Positions 1 to 7,864 of a stretch of DNA of 42,055 nucleotides are shown one piece after another (position 1 is the first letter of the stretch; every line of letters begins with the position of its first letter). The translations under genes and the position numbers were made by a program. The stretch comes from Cypionkella aquatica (GTDB taxonomy: Bacteria; Pseudomonadota; Alphaproteobacteria; Rhodobacterales; Rhodobacteraceae). Below the pieces are notes generated by a model that was not told the origin of the DNA, did no database searches, and saw nothing but the letters and a program-made list of their open reading frames with translations. Where the stretch lies: positions 1 to 42,055 of the forward strand of contig NZ_BSPP01000014.1 of the NCBI RefSeq assembly GCF_030161095.1. Direction: 5' to 3'.

Positions 1-1488
1 CCCGACATTGGCATCTTTCGCGCTCATCAGATAGGCGGCCATCATCGGTGTGATCAGGCGTTTTTTTAATGATACGGCGACCACCGAGATCTACACCGTC
101 AAGCCAAATTGTCGGAAATATTGCCCCGGAATCCCGCCCATGAACGACACCGGCATGAACACCGCGATGATGGTGGCGGTGGTCGCCATCACGGCCAGAC
201 CGATTTCATCCGCCGCTTCAATCGAGGCACGGTAGGGCGATTTGCCCATGCGAATATGTCGCGCAATATTTTCGATTTCCACAATCGCATCATCGACAAG
301 GATGCCTGTCGCCAACGTCACCGCCAGAAACGACACAAGGTTCAGCGAGAACCCCAGCATATCCATCACCCAGAACGTCGGCACCGCCGAAAGCGGCAAG
401 GCCACGGCCGTGATCAGGGTGGCACGCCAGTTGCGCAGGAAGGCCATCACCACCAGCACCGCCAGCAAAGCACCCTCGATCAGGGTGTGCAGCGCGGATT
501 CGTAGTTGCCATAGGTGTAGAACACGGTCTCATCGACGATCTTGATGCCGACTTTGGGATAATCAGCGCGGATCTGGTCCAGCGTCTGGTTGACGGTCTC
601 TGCCACCGAAACCTCAGACGCCCCTTTGGCGCGGAACACGGCGAATGTCACAACCTGCTCGCCGTTCAGCCGCGAAAAGCTGCGCAATTCCTTATAGCTG
701 TCCTGCACATCGCCCAGATCGGTCAGCCGCACATGCCGCCCCGAAGGCAGCGCAATCGTGGTTTCTGCCAGCCCCTGCACGGTGCGGGCATCGCCCAGTG
801 TGCGGATCGCCTGCTCGCCTGTGCCGATCTCGGACCGGCCCGAACCGAGATTGGTATTGGTTGCACGCAGCTGCGCATTCACCGCAGCGGCAGATATACC
901 AAAGCTGTTCAGCTTGACCGGGTCCAGTGCCACCAGAATCTCACGATCCGCCCCGCCGTAACGGTCGATCTTGCCGACGCCGGGGCGACCCTGAAGGCCG
1001 CGCACCACCACATCATCAACGAACCACGACACCTCTTCGATGGTCATATCGGGGGCCGAGACCGCGAAGGTCATGATCGCATTGCCTTCAACGTCGATCT
1101 TGGTGATCTTCGGTGTTTCCACCGCAGCGGGCAGCTGACTGCGCACCCGGTCCACTGCGTCTTTCACATCCTGCAATGCCTTGTCGGTCGGCACTTCGAT
1201 GCGAAACTCAACCGCCGTGGTCGATTGCCCATCCACCACGGTCGAGGTCACGTTCTTGACCCCGGTGATGCCCGCCACCGCATCTTCGACAATCTTAGTG
1301 ACTTGGGTTTCCATCTCGGCAGGGGCGGTGCCAGCTTGCGTCACCGCAACCGCGATCACCGGCACGTCAATATTCGGAAACCTTGTGATCGGCAGCGCGT
1401 TAAACGATTGCCAGCCCAGCACCATCAGGATGAAAAACGCAAGGATCGGGCCCAGCGGATTGCGGATCGCCCAAGCAGAGATGTTCAT
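1..1488 (-). CDS. RND efflux permease, partial, broken by adapter sequence
   Basis: Inner-membrane proton-driven permease of the RND (AcrB/MexB-like, HAE1) family, which would export hydrophobic compounds through the adaptor encoded just upstream. Only the N-terminal part is present: first transmembrane helix (IRNPLGPILAFFILMVLGW), the porter region, then the transmembrane block with the LATGILVDDAIVEIENI motif that carries the family's proton-relay acidic residues. The gene runs off the window at base 1. I chose the ATG at 1488 over a TTG at 1494 because AAGGGG lies 8 bases before it. The frame hits TAG at 91-93, but that stop lies inside adapter sequence (61-96). Bases 60 to 1 continue in the same frame as RLITPMMAAYLM, the expected family sequence. 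The gene is therefore probably intact in the organism. Confidence 0.9.
61..96 (+). other. Illumina P5 adapter plus poly-T, assembly artefact
   Basis: Bases 68-96 match the 29-base Illumina P5 flow-cell oligo (begins AATGATACGGCGACCACCGA, ends ATCTACAC), preceded by seven T. Read on the minus strand this is gene sequence, adapter complement, then poly-A, as expected when a read runs past the end of its library fragment. It replaces 36 bases (12 codons) of the RND gene in frame and creates a false TAG. On the plus strand it encodes NDTATTEIYT, a peptide typical of adapter-contaminated protein entries. Confidence 0.97.
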
Positions 1489-1500
1489 GCCCAAAGCCCC

Positions 1501-2691
1501 TTAGTTGGTTTCAGCGGCAACTGCCGCAACCGGGTTGATGTGATCGCCTTCGCGCACAAAGGCGCCCGCTTTGGTCACGAGATCGTCGCCCAACTGCAAG
1601 CCGTCCAACACCTCGATCCAGCCGCCATCGCGCACGCCCGTCGTGATCAGCCGCTGCGACACCACACCTGCCTGCACCAACATCACCGAGCTTTCCGCGC
1701 CCGAAGATTTCACTGCTGTGATCGGCACAGCCGGGCTGTCGCCTTCATGCACCAGAATACTGGCCTCGACATACATGCCCGGACGCACTGCGCTTGCATC
1801 ATCAATCGCAATCCGCACCCGTCCAAGCCGGGTCACGGCATCAATGCTGGGCTCCACCAATGAGATTTTGCCGCTCAGCGGTTTGCTCAGGCCAACAAGG
1901 TTTAGCGTTGCCGTCTGGCCAGCCATCAATCGGGTCAGATCGGCTTCGGCCACATCGGCGCGCAATTCCAACGCGCCATCGCGGATCAGGGTGAACATCG
2001 GCTGGCCCGCCGCCGAGGCAATCGCGCCAAGCTGGGCATTGCGCGCGGTGATTTCACCCGCGAACGGGGCTGTCACTTCGGTGCGCGACAATTGCAGATC
2101 GACATTGGCAAGCTGCGCTTCGACCAAGGCCTGTTGCGCCTTTGCGGCCTCTAGCGATTGCACCGCGACCAACACCCGCGCTTGCGCTGACACCGCACCC
2201 GCAAGGGCTGTGTCCGCCGCCGCTTGGCTAGCAGAGCCTTGCGCTTTCAGCTTGGTGGTGCGGTCTGACGTGCGCTTGGCTTCGTCTGCCGAGGATTGCG
2301 CTTCGATGTTTTGCGCTTCGGCCTGCGCAATCTGCGCTTTGGCGGCGGCAAGCGATGCCGCAAGCTGTGCCTTTTGCAAGGTCAGGGTCGAGGTTGACAG
2401 CCGTGCCAGCACTTGGCCCGCGGTCACCCGGTCGCCAATATCGGCAAGCAGGGCTTCAATCGGCTGGCCCTCGATCAGCGGGGCGACCTGAATGGTTTCT
2501 TGCGGGGCGACCAGACCCGAGGCCAGCACCACATCGCGCAAATGCCGGGTTTCCACTTTTGACACCGTGATGGCTGGCAGCACTTGGGTTGCGGCCGCGT
2601 CCTTGGCAGGTTCAGCGCCTTCGGCAAACGCCACGCCGACCGCCACGCTTTGCAGCGCCAGAAAAACCGCAATCACTTTAGACATAAACAT
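1501..2691 (-). CDS. RND periplasmic adaptor subunit (HlyD/MFP family)
   Basis: Membrane fusion protein linking an RND pump to an outer-membrane channel. Residues 1-23 form a signal peptide ending in VAFA. Residues about 60-100 and 205-240 form the split lipoyl-like domain (VAPLIEGQPIEALLADIGDRVTAGQVLARL and LSRTEVTAPFAGEITARNAQLGAIAS). An Ala/Gln-rich helical hairpin lies between (about 100-200), and beta-barrel and membrane-proximal domains follow. Length 396 aa is normal. AAAGG lies 7 bases before the ATG. The gene begins 3 bases after the tetR stop and ends 12 bases before the permease start, so the three genes are almost surely one operon. No outer-membrane channel gene is seen. The substrate cannot be told from sequence. 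Confidence 0.93.
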   Translation of the reverse strand: MFMSKVIAVFLALQSVAVGVAFAEGAEPAKDAAATQVLPAITVSKVETRHLRDVVLASGLVAPQETIQVAPLIEGQPIEALLADIGDRVTAGQVLARLSTSTLTLQKAQLAASLAAAKAQIAQAEAQNIEAQSSADEAKRTSDRTTKLKAQGSASQAAADTALAGAVSAQARVLVAVQSLEAAKAQQALVEAQLANVDLQLSRTEVTAPFAGEITARNAQLGAIASAAGQPMFTLIRDGALELRADVAEADLTRLMAGQTATLNLVGLSKPLSGKISLVEPSIDAVTRLGRVRIAIDDASAVRPGMYVEASILVHEGDSPAVPITAVKSSGAESSVMLVQAGVVSQRLITTGVRDGGWIEVLDGLQLGDDLVTKAGAFVREGDHINPVAAVAAETN

Positions 2692-2694
2692 AGA

Positions 2695-3321
2695 TCAGCC
2701 TTTCGCGCCGCTGGCGGCAATTTCGTCCAAGGTTTGGTCAATAATACGCAAAATCATTGCGTTCAGATCATGGCGCAGCTGTTCATCCTTTTGCGGCATC
2801 ATCGCCGAGGATTTCACCAGCATCACCATCAGGGCAGCATGGGCGGCAAAGCGCGTGCGGGCTTGCTCAAGACTGAATCCTGTGGCTGCCGCGAACGCCT
2901 GTATCAGATAGCCAGCAATGGTGGTTTCCATCAGCCCGCAGGCAAGGCCAATCTCGGGCTTGCGCAGGGCTGTCGCAGTAATCTCGGCCCAAAGCGCGCC
3001 GTCGTGGTTGCACTGGTGCTGCACCAGCCTGACGCGCACTTGCTGGCGCATCGCCTCAATCGGATCATCCGACGCAAAAACCGGCTCAAAATCACGAGCC
3101 ATGTCCTCAATGTCCAGCGCGATCAGAGCTTGCACGATGGCAGCCTTTGACGGGAAATAGCGGTAGAAATTGCCAACGCTCATTCCCGCCGCACGCGCCA
3201 GATCCTGCATCGACGCGCCATCAAAGCCTTTTTCGGCAAAGGCTTGCCGCGCTGCCGCCAAAATCTCGCCGGTGCGGGCGTCAGCGGTTTCCGAGGCAGC
3301 GGCAGAAGACGATGACAGCAC
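2695..3321 (-). CDS. TetR family repressor of the RND operon
   Basis: TetR-type regulator. The N-terminal helix-turn-helix is clear (GEILAAARQAFAEKGFDG, then MQDLARAAGMSVGNFYRYFPSKAAIVQAL). The C-terminal domain is helical and variable and would bind ligand. I prefer the GTG at 3321 (208 aa) because AAAGG lies 10 bases before it. The longer reading from an ATG at 3351 (218 aa) lacks a ribosome site and would start inside a 16-base operator-like palindrome. It is first gene of the operon with the adaptor and permease, which is the usual autoregulated repressor layout. The inducer is unknown. Confidence 0.88.
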   Translation of the reverse strand: MLSSSSAAASETADARTGEILAAARQAFAEKGFDGASMQDLARAAGMSVGNFYRYFPSKAAIVQALIALDIEDMARDFEPVFASDDPIEAMRQQVRVRLVQHQCNHDGALWAEITATALRKPEIGLACGLMETTIAGYLIQAFAAATGFSLEQARTRFAAHAALMVMLVKSSAMMPQKDEQLRHDLNAMILRIIDQTLDEIAASGAKG

Positions 3322-3337
3322 GGGTGCTAAACCTTTG

Positions 3338-3353
3338 GAATGAACGTTCATTC
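3338..3353. promoter_or_regulatory. Probable TetR operator palindrome
   Basis: GAATGAACGTTCATTC is a perfect 16-base palindrome just upstream of the preferred tetR GTG start. The half-site GAATGA/TCATTC resembles operators of many TetR repressors controlling RND pumps. Its position suggests autorepression of the whole efflux operon. Binding is inferred. Confidence 0.65.
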
Positions 3354-3500
3354 ATTAGCATCGCTGCGCCTGCACGGTCAACATATTTCACATCGCAACC
3401 ATTGCCGCCGCTTGGCGCTGCCTTGCCGCCCCGCAGCGGCTTAAGTTGCGCATGGGCTTGGGGCCGTGTATCACGCGGAAAACCACTGCGAGGGATATAG

Positions 3501-4763
3501 ATGCGTCGGGTTGTTATCACGGGTCTGGGAATGGTCACGCCGCTGGCTTGCGGCGTCGAAGAAACGTGGAGCCGCCTGCTGGATGGCCAATCCGGGGCAG
3601 GGCCGATCACCCGCTTTGACGCTTCTGGCGTGATCACCCAATATGCCTGCGAAATCCCGTTTGGCGATGGCACCGACGGCACCTTCAACCCGGATGCGTG
3701 GATGGAGCCAAAAGACCGCCGCAAGGTCGATGATTTCATCCTCTATGGCATGACCGCCGCCGTGCAAGCGGTGCGCGATTCTGGCTGGGAACCCGTCACC
3801 GAAGAAGACCGCGAGCGCACAGGTGTGATGATCGGCTCTGGCATCGGAGGCCTTACCTCTATCGCCGAAACCGCCGTGCTGATCAAAGAAAAAGGCGCGC
3901 GCCGGGTGTCGCCGTTTTTTATTCCCGGATCATTGATCAACCTGATTTCTGGCCAAGTCTCGATTCGCTTTGGCTTCAAAGGGCCGAACCATGCGGTTGT
4001 TACCGCCTGTTCCACCGGCGCGCATGCCATCGGCGACGCGGCTCGGCTGATCCAATGGGGCGACGCCGATGTGATGCTGGCAGGCGGTGCCGAAGCGCCG
4101 ATCAGTGAAATCGGCATCGCGGGCTTTAACGCCTGCAAGGCGCTGTCTACCAAACGCGCCGACGATCCCACCAAAGCCTCCCGCCCCTATGACGCCGACC
4201 GCGATGGCTTTGTGATGGGCGAAGGTGCTGGCGTGGTGGTGCTGGAGGAATACGAACACGCCAAGGCCCGCGGTGCGAAAATCTATGCCGAAGTCCTCGG
4301 CTATGGCCTCACCGGCGACGCCCACCACATCACCGCCCCGGCGGAAGATGGCGACGGCGGCTATCGCTCGATGAAAATGGCCCTGAAACGCGCCAATCTG
4401 GAACCCGCGTCCATCGACTATATCAACGCCCACGGCACCTCGACCATGGCCGACACCATCGAACTTGGTGCGGTGGAGCGCATGATGGGCGATGCCGCCG
4501 CCAATGCCACGATGTCGTCGACCAAATCCTCGATCGGCCATCTTTTGGGGGCAGCCGGCTCGGTAGAGGCGATTTTCTGTGTGCTGGCGATCCGCGACCA
4601 GATCGCACCGCCGACCATCAACCTTGATAACCCCGCCATCGCCCCGAAACTTGACCTTGCGCCAAACAAAGCGGTCAAACGCAAGATTGACATTGCGCTG
4701 TCGAACTCGTTCGGCTTTGGCGGCACCAACGCCAGCTTGGTGCTGGGCAAGGTCGCCAACTGA
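3501..4763 (+). CDS. fabF: Beta-ketoacyl-ACP synthase II
   Basis: Condensing enzyme of type II fatty acid synthesis: adds malonyl-ACP to acyl-ACP with loss of CO2 in the cytoplasm. It has the thiolase fold with the Cys-His-His set: nucleophile C170 in VVTACSTGAHAIG, H310 in NAHGTSTMADTIE, and H346 in STKSSIGHLLGAAGS (K341 nearby). The C-terminal NSFGFGGTNASLVL is also typical. Length 420 aa is usual. The ATG follows GAGGGATATAG. The stop TGA overlaps the mltG ATG by one base, so the two are probably translated together. Its preference for FabF over other condensing enzymes rests on overall likeness. Confidence 0.95.
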   Translation: MRRVVITGLGMVTPLACGVEETWSRLLDGQSGAGPITRFDASGVITQYACEIPFGDGTDGTFNPDAWMEPKDRRKVDDFILYGMTAAVQAVRDSGWEPVTEEDRERTGVMIGSGIGGLTSIAETAVLIKEKGARRVSPFFIPGSLINLISGQVSIRFGFKGPNHAVVTACSTGAHAIGDAARLIQWGDADVMLAGGAEAPISEIGIAGFNACKALSTKRADDPTKASRPYDADRDGFVMGEGAGVVVLEEYEHAKARGAKIYAEVLGYGLTGDAHHITAPAEDGDGGYRSMKMALKRANLEPASIDYINAHGTSTMADTIELGAVERMMGDAAANATMSSTKSSIGHLLGAAGSVEAIFCVLAIRDQIAPPTINLDNPAIAPKLDLAPNKAVKRKIDIALSNSFGFGGTNASLVLGKVAN

Positions 4764-5938
4764 TGTGGCGCTCTATCGCCTCCAACGCGCTGACCTTGTT
4801 CATCGTGGTGCTGATCCTCGCCTTTGGGCTGATCGCTTGGGGGCGGCAAGCCTTCACCGGGCCGGGGCCGCTCACGCAAGCGATCTGCTTCAAGGTCGAT
4901 AAGGGCGCCAGCCTGTCGCAAGTCAGCCGGGGGCTGGAGGCAGAGGGTGCTGTCAGCGATGCCCGCATCTTCCGCATCGGTGCCGATTATTCCCAAGTCG
5001 GTAACAGCTTGAAATTCGGCTCTTATCTGATCCAACCGCAAAGCTCGATGGGCGATGTGCTGGCGGCGCTGACCGCGGGCGGCCAATCCACCTGTGGCCG
5101 CGAAGTGAACTTCCGCATCTCGGTTGCCACCGCCGAAGTGGTGCTGCGCGAGCTTGACCCGGCCACCAACCGCTATGTCGAGGTGGTGAAATTCGACCCC
5201 GCCAAAGACGCCGCCCCCACCGCCTATCTTGATGCTGCACAGGCGTCCGACATCCGCTGGCGCATCACTTTGGCCGAAGGTGTGACCTCGTGGCAAGTTG
5301 TCGATTCGCTGAAACGCGCTGATTTCCTGGCCGGTAACATCGACAAGCTGCCCGCCGAAGGCACGCTGTCGCCGGACAGTTATGAGGTCGAAAAGGGCTT
5401 TGACCGTCCGACCCTGATCGCCGATATGGAAGCCCGCCAAGCCAAAACCTTGGCCGAACTTTGGGCCACCCGCGCCGAGGGGCTGCCCTATGCGACCCCG
5501 AAAGAAGCCCTCGTGATGGCCTCGATTGTCGAGAAGGAAACCGGCATCCCGACCGAGCGTAAACAGGTCGCATCGGTGTTCATCAACCGTCTCGCCAAGG
5601 GCATGAAGCTGCAAACCGACCCGACGGTGATCTACGGCGTCACCAAAGGCGAGGGCGTCTTGGGCCGCGGCCTGCGTCAGTCTGAGCTAAAACGCGAAAC
5701 CCCGTGGAACACCTATGTCATCAACGGCCTGCCGCCGACCCCCATCGCCAACCCCGGCCGCCTGAGTATTGAGGCGGCGCTCAACCCGGATACGACGCCG
5801 TTCCTGTATTTCGTCGCGGATGGGTCAGGGGGACATGCGTTTGCCGAGACTTTGGCACAGCACAATGAAAATGTGGTCAAATGGCGGGCGATTGAGGCGG
5901 CGAAGGGTGAAGAAGCGGCGGTTGGGGTGCAAGAATAA
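4763..5938 (+). CDS. mltG: Endolytic murein transglycosylase MltG
   Basis: YceG/MltG-family lytic transglycosylase that cuts nascent glycan strands at the inner membrane. One N-terminal transmembrane segment (about residues 9-27) is followed by a LysM-like region and the catalytic domain. The likely catalytic glutamate is E257 in MASIVEKETGIP. The family signatures LQTDPTVIYG and YVINGLPPTPIANPGRLSI follow. Length 391 aa is normal. It starts inside the fabF stop codon (TGATG), indicating translational coupling. A pairing of fabF with mltG fits coordination of membrane lipid and wall synthesis, but that is inference. Confidence 0.95.
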   Translation: MWRSIASNALTLFIVVLILAFGLIAWGRQAFTGPGPLTQAICFKVDKGASLSQVSRGLEAEGAVSDARIFRIGADYSQVGNSLKFGSYLIQPQSSMGDVLAALTAGGQSTCGREVNFRISVATAEVVLRELDPATNRYVEVVKFDPAKDAAPTAYLDAAQASDIRWRITLAEGVTSWQVVDSLKRADFLAGNIDKLPAEGTLSPDSYEVEKGFDRPTLIADMEARQAKTLAELWATRAEGLPYATPKEALVMASIVEKETGIPTERKQVASVFINRLAKGMKLQTDPTVIYGVTKGEGVLGRGLRQSELKRETPWNTYVINGLPPTPIANPGRLSIEAALNPDTTPFLYFVADGSGGHAFAETLAQHNENVVKWRAIEAAKGEEAAVGVQE

Positions 5939-6017
5939 CCACGCTTTTTTAGTTCCAAACCGAAAGAAAACGGGCGAGCCCCTGATCCACCCTTTGCCAT
6001 CTTTCCCAGAACCGAAA

Positions 6018-6042
6018 GAAAACTCTGCGGGGCAGAGTTTTC
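6018..6042. terminator. Terminator-like hairpin between mltG and flavin reductase
   Basis: GAAAACTCTGC (6018-6028), loop GGG, GCAGAGTTTTC (6032-6042). The 11-base stem has A-rich and T-rich sides, so it could stop transcription from both converging genes. Confidence 0.6.
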
Positions 6043-6109
6043 CGGTTCATTGCGCATAAGGCGGCACGCCGTCGCGCAAGGGGCGCCGTGCCACAACCCA
6101 ACGCATCAG

Positions 6110-6179
6110 AAATCGGGTCCCGCCTGACTGGGCTGGCGCAATTCGCGCCTGCCGGGGGCAGTCAGGCGCGCCCCGATTT
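6110..6179. repeat. Imperfect 21-base inverted repeat with inner hairpin
   Basis: Arms 6110-6130 and 6159-6179 are complementary at 19 of 21 positions, with CGCCTGACTG and CAGTCAGGCG as the inner perfect part. The 28-base loop contains a further hairpin GGCGC-AATTC-GCGCC. Function unknown. It could be a dispersed palindromic repeat or a structured 3' end. Confidence 0.7.
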
Positions 6180-6239
6180 GTTTGGAACATATCGGGCAAC
6201 AACCCTGCGCCGTCGCGCTCAATTTCAAACCCGCTCAGC

Positions 6240-6893
6240 TCAACTGCGCCCCTCCAGCCCGGCCTGCGCGTCAGTATCAGCCCCCGGAACCCGCATCTCG
6301 AATGTGTCGCGGATGACTGCATAGTCGAAATAGCCCATGCGGGCGATGGGGGCGATCTGAGCTATGTCCAACCTGCCATCAGGACGGATTACCTGATCGT
6401 TAATATGGATCAGCTCTACCTGCGCGAACACAATATCCACCGTGCCTACAGCCGACGCTCCGCGCTGCGTGTGGGTGTTCAAATAGCGGCACTCAAATTT
6501 GCAGGGGCTTTCTGCCACCATCGGCACGCGGTAATTGTCGGCGTATTCGCGGGTCACTTGCAGATGATCAAATTCGCTTTCGTCTGGTGGCAGCGCCATC
6601 GCGCTTAGGTTCACTGCTTCGCGCAGCGCGTAGGTTGCCATGTTCCAGACAAACCAGCCGGTTTCTTCAGCGTTCAGCACCGTATCCTTGCGCCGCCCAT
6701 CCGGGTAGCGGTTGGCGGCGAACATCACCATTGGCGGATCGAAGGTCAGGTTCTGCCACTGGCTGTATGGCGCGATATTTTCAACTCCAGTCGCACTGAC
6801 GCTGGAAAGCCAGCCAATCGGGCGCGGAACGGTGCAGCTTTTGAACGGCGAGAACGGCAGCGGACAGGGTTCAAGATGCGGTGCGTATTTCAT
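6240..6893 (-). CDS. Flavin reductase family protein (FMN-binding split barrel)
   Basis: A 217 aa protein of the flavin reductase-like / DIM6-NTAB type: small cytoplasmic FMN-binding enzymes, often reductase components or of unknown substrate. The signature is near the N-terminus (CTVPRPIGWLSSVSATGVENIAPYSQW, residues about 19-45), followed by TFDPPMVMFAANR and KDTVLNAEETGWFVWN. I start at the ATG at 6893 (MKYAPHLEPC) rather than an extension to 6980, because AAGG lies about 9 bases upstream and family members begin here. It is divergent from a GntR regulator with 110 bases between, so that regulator is its likely controller. Substrate unknown. Confidence 0.88.
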   Translation of the reverse strand: MKYAPHLEPCPLPFSPFKSCTVPRPIGWLSSVSATGVENIAPYSQWQNLTFDPPMVMFAANRYPDGRRKDTVLNAEETGWFVWNMATYALREAVNLSAMALPPDESEFDHLQVTREYADNYRVPMVAESPCKFECRYLNTHTQRGASAVGTVDIVFAQVELIHINDQVIRPDGRLDIAQIAPIARMGYFDYAVIRDTFEMRVPGADTDAQAGLEGRS

Positions 6894-6910
6894 TGGTGGG
6901 GCCTTATCAC

Positions 6911-6946
6911 GGGGGGGGGTATAAGATATACGGCCAATATATCGGT
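6911..6946. promoter_or_regulatory. Divergent control region: G9 tract and AT-rich palindromes
   Basis: Between the divergent flavin reductase and GntR genes lies a run of nine G (6911-6919), then GTATA-AGA-TATAC (6919-6931), a perfect palindrome with 3-base centre, then CCAATATATCGG, palindromic at 10 of 12. Short AT-rich palindromes such as these fit a GntR-family operator and a promoter. Binding is inferred. Confidence 0.5.
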
Positions 6947-7003
6947 GGTGTGTCAAGCGGAATGTTTGTAAGATTGGCACCGAAAAGCCAGACAGGGCGG
7001 GAT

Positions 7004-7654
7004 ATGACCAAGACCGATCAAGCCATCGACCAGTTGCAGCGCATGATCGAACATGGCGATCTGAAACCCGGCTCGATGGTGTCGGAAAGCCAACTGGTCG
7101 AGATCATGGGGCTGGGCCGCACGCCGATCCGTGAAGCGATTCAACGGCTTGCCTCCAGCCGCATGATCCGGGTGCATCCCAGCAAGGGGCTCGAGATCCC
7201 CGCCATATCGGTGGAAGATCAACTCAGCGCGCTGGAACTGCGCCGCCCGATAGAGGTGCTGTCGGTGGAACTGGCGTCTGCCCGCGCCACTGTGTCTCAA
7301 CGGGCTGCCATGCAAGATTTGGCGGGCGTGCTGGATGGCCCTTTTGCGCTGCGCGAATATACCGACACCGTGCGCAAAACCCACGCAATGATCATCGACG
7401 CATCGCAAAATCCGTATCTGAGTGCGGCGATGTTGCCGCTTCAGGCGCTGTCGCGGCGGTTCTGGATCACCTACATCCGCGATGAGGCGGACGAGATCAG
7501 GCGCGGTGGGGCGCTGCACCGCCAGATGTTGCTGGCCGTAGCTGCGGGCAATGCGGATGCCGCGCGCGCAGCGTCACTTGCGCTGAATGATTATCTTGTC
7601 GCTTACGCGCTTGCTGTGATTGCCCGTCGCACCGCCCCGCACTCTGGCGGGTGA
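7004..7654 (+). CDS. GntR family transcriptional regulator (FCD type)
   Basis: DNA-binding regulator of the FadR subfamily. The N-terminal winged helix (about residues 3-70) includes LKPGSMVSESQLVEIMGLGRTPIREAIQRLASSRMI. The helical C-terminal FCD domain ends in HRQMLLAVAAGNADAARAASLALNDYL. I chose the ATG at 7004, which follows AGGGCGGGAT and gives 216 aa. The open frame runs upstream to 6881, but that part is the divergent control region. The FCD domain usually senses a small organic acid. The likely target is the divergent flavin reductase gene. Confidence 0.88.
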   Translation: MTKTDQAIDQLQRMIEHGDLKPGSMVSESQLVEIMGLGRTPIREAIQRLASSRMIRVHPSKGLEIPAISVEDQLSALELRRPIEVLSVELASARATVSQRAAMQDLAGVLDGPFALREYTDTVRKTHAMIIDASQNPYLSAAMLPLQALSRRFWITYIRDEADEIRRGGALHRQMLLAVAAGNADAARAASLALNDYLVAYALAVIARRTAPHSGG

Positions 7655-7755
7655 TGCGACCGCCACCTGTCGAATTGCGTGGCGCAGGCAGGGCCAAGCT
7701 TTAACACACCCTTGGATCCACCACACCCTCCCCTTGATATCACAAACATAAAAGA

Positions 7756-7772
7756 GGTCCCGACTTGGGACC
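7756..7772. terminator. Hairpin after the GntR gene
   Basis: GGTCCC-GACTT-GGGACC, a 6-base stem with 5-base loop, preceded by an A-rich stretch (ATAAAAGA). There is no T-run on the plus strand, so termination of the GntR message is only possible. It resembles the TGTCC/GGACA palindromes elsewhere in the window. Confidence 0.35.
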
Positions 7773-7864
7773 GGCCCCGGAACCCCTCCTGGCCCCAGCG
7801 ATTTCTTGACAGAAGGCCCCCCCAAGCCTAGCCTTCCTCTCATTGTATGCTCAAAGGCTTTGTC

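Larger units (their letters stand above)
5939..6239. other. Hairpin-rich intergenic region
   Basis: About 300 bases between the convergent mltG and flavin reductase genes. No credible gene is seen. It holds a direct repeat of AACCGAAAGAAAAC (5958-5971 and 6010-6023), a terminator-like hairpin at 6018-6042, a GGCACG/CGTGCC hairpin at 6063-6092 and a long imperfect inverted repeat at 6110-6179. Confidence 0.7.

Noticed and set aside
50-235. Short plus-strand frame at the window start
   Set aside because: It is a translation of the adapter (NDTATTEIYT) plus the antisense of the RND gene.
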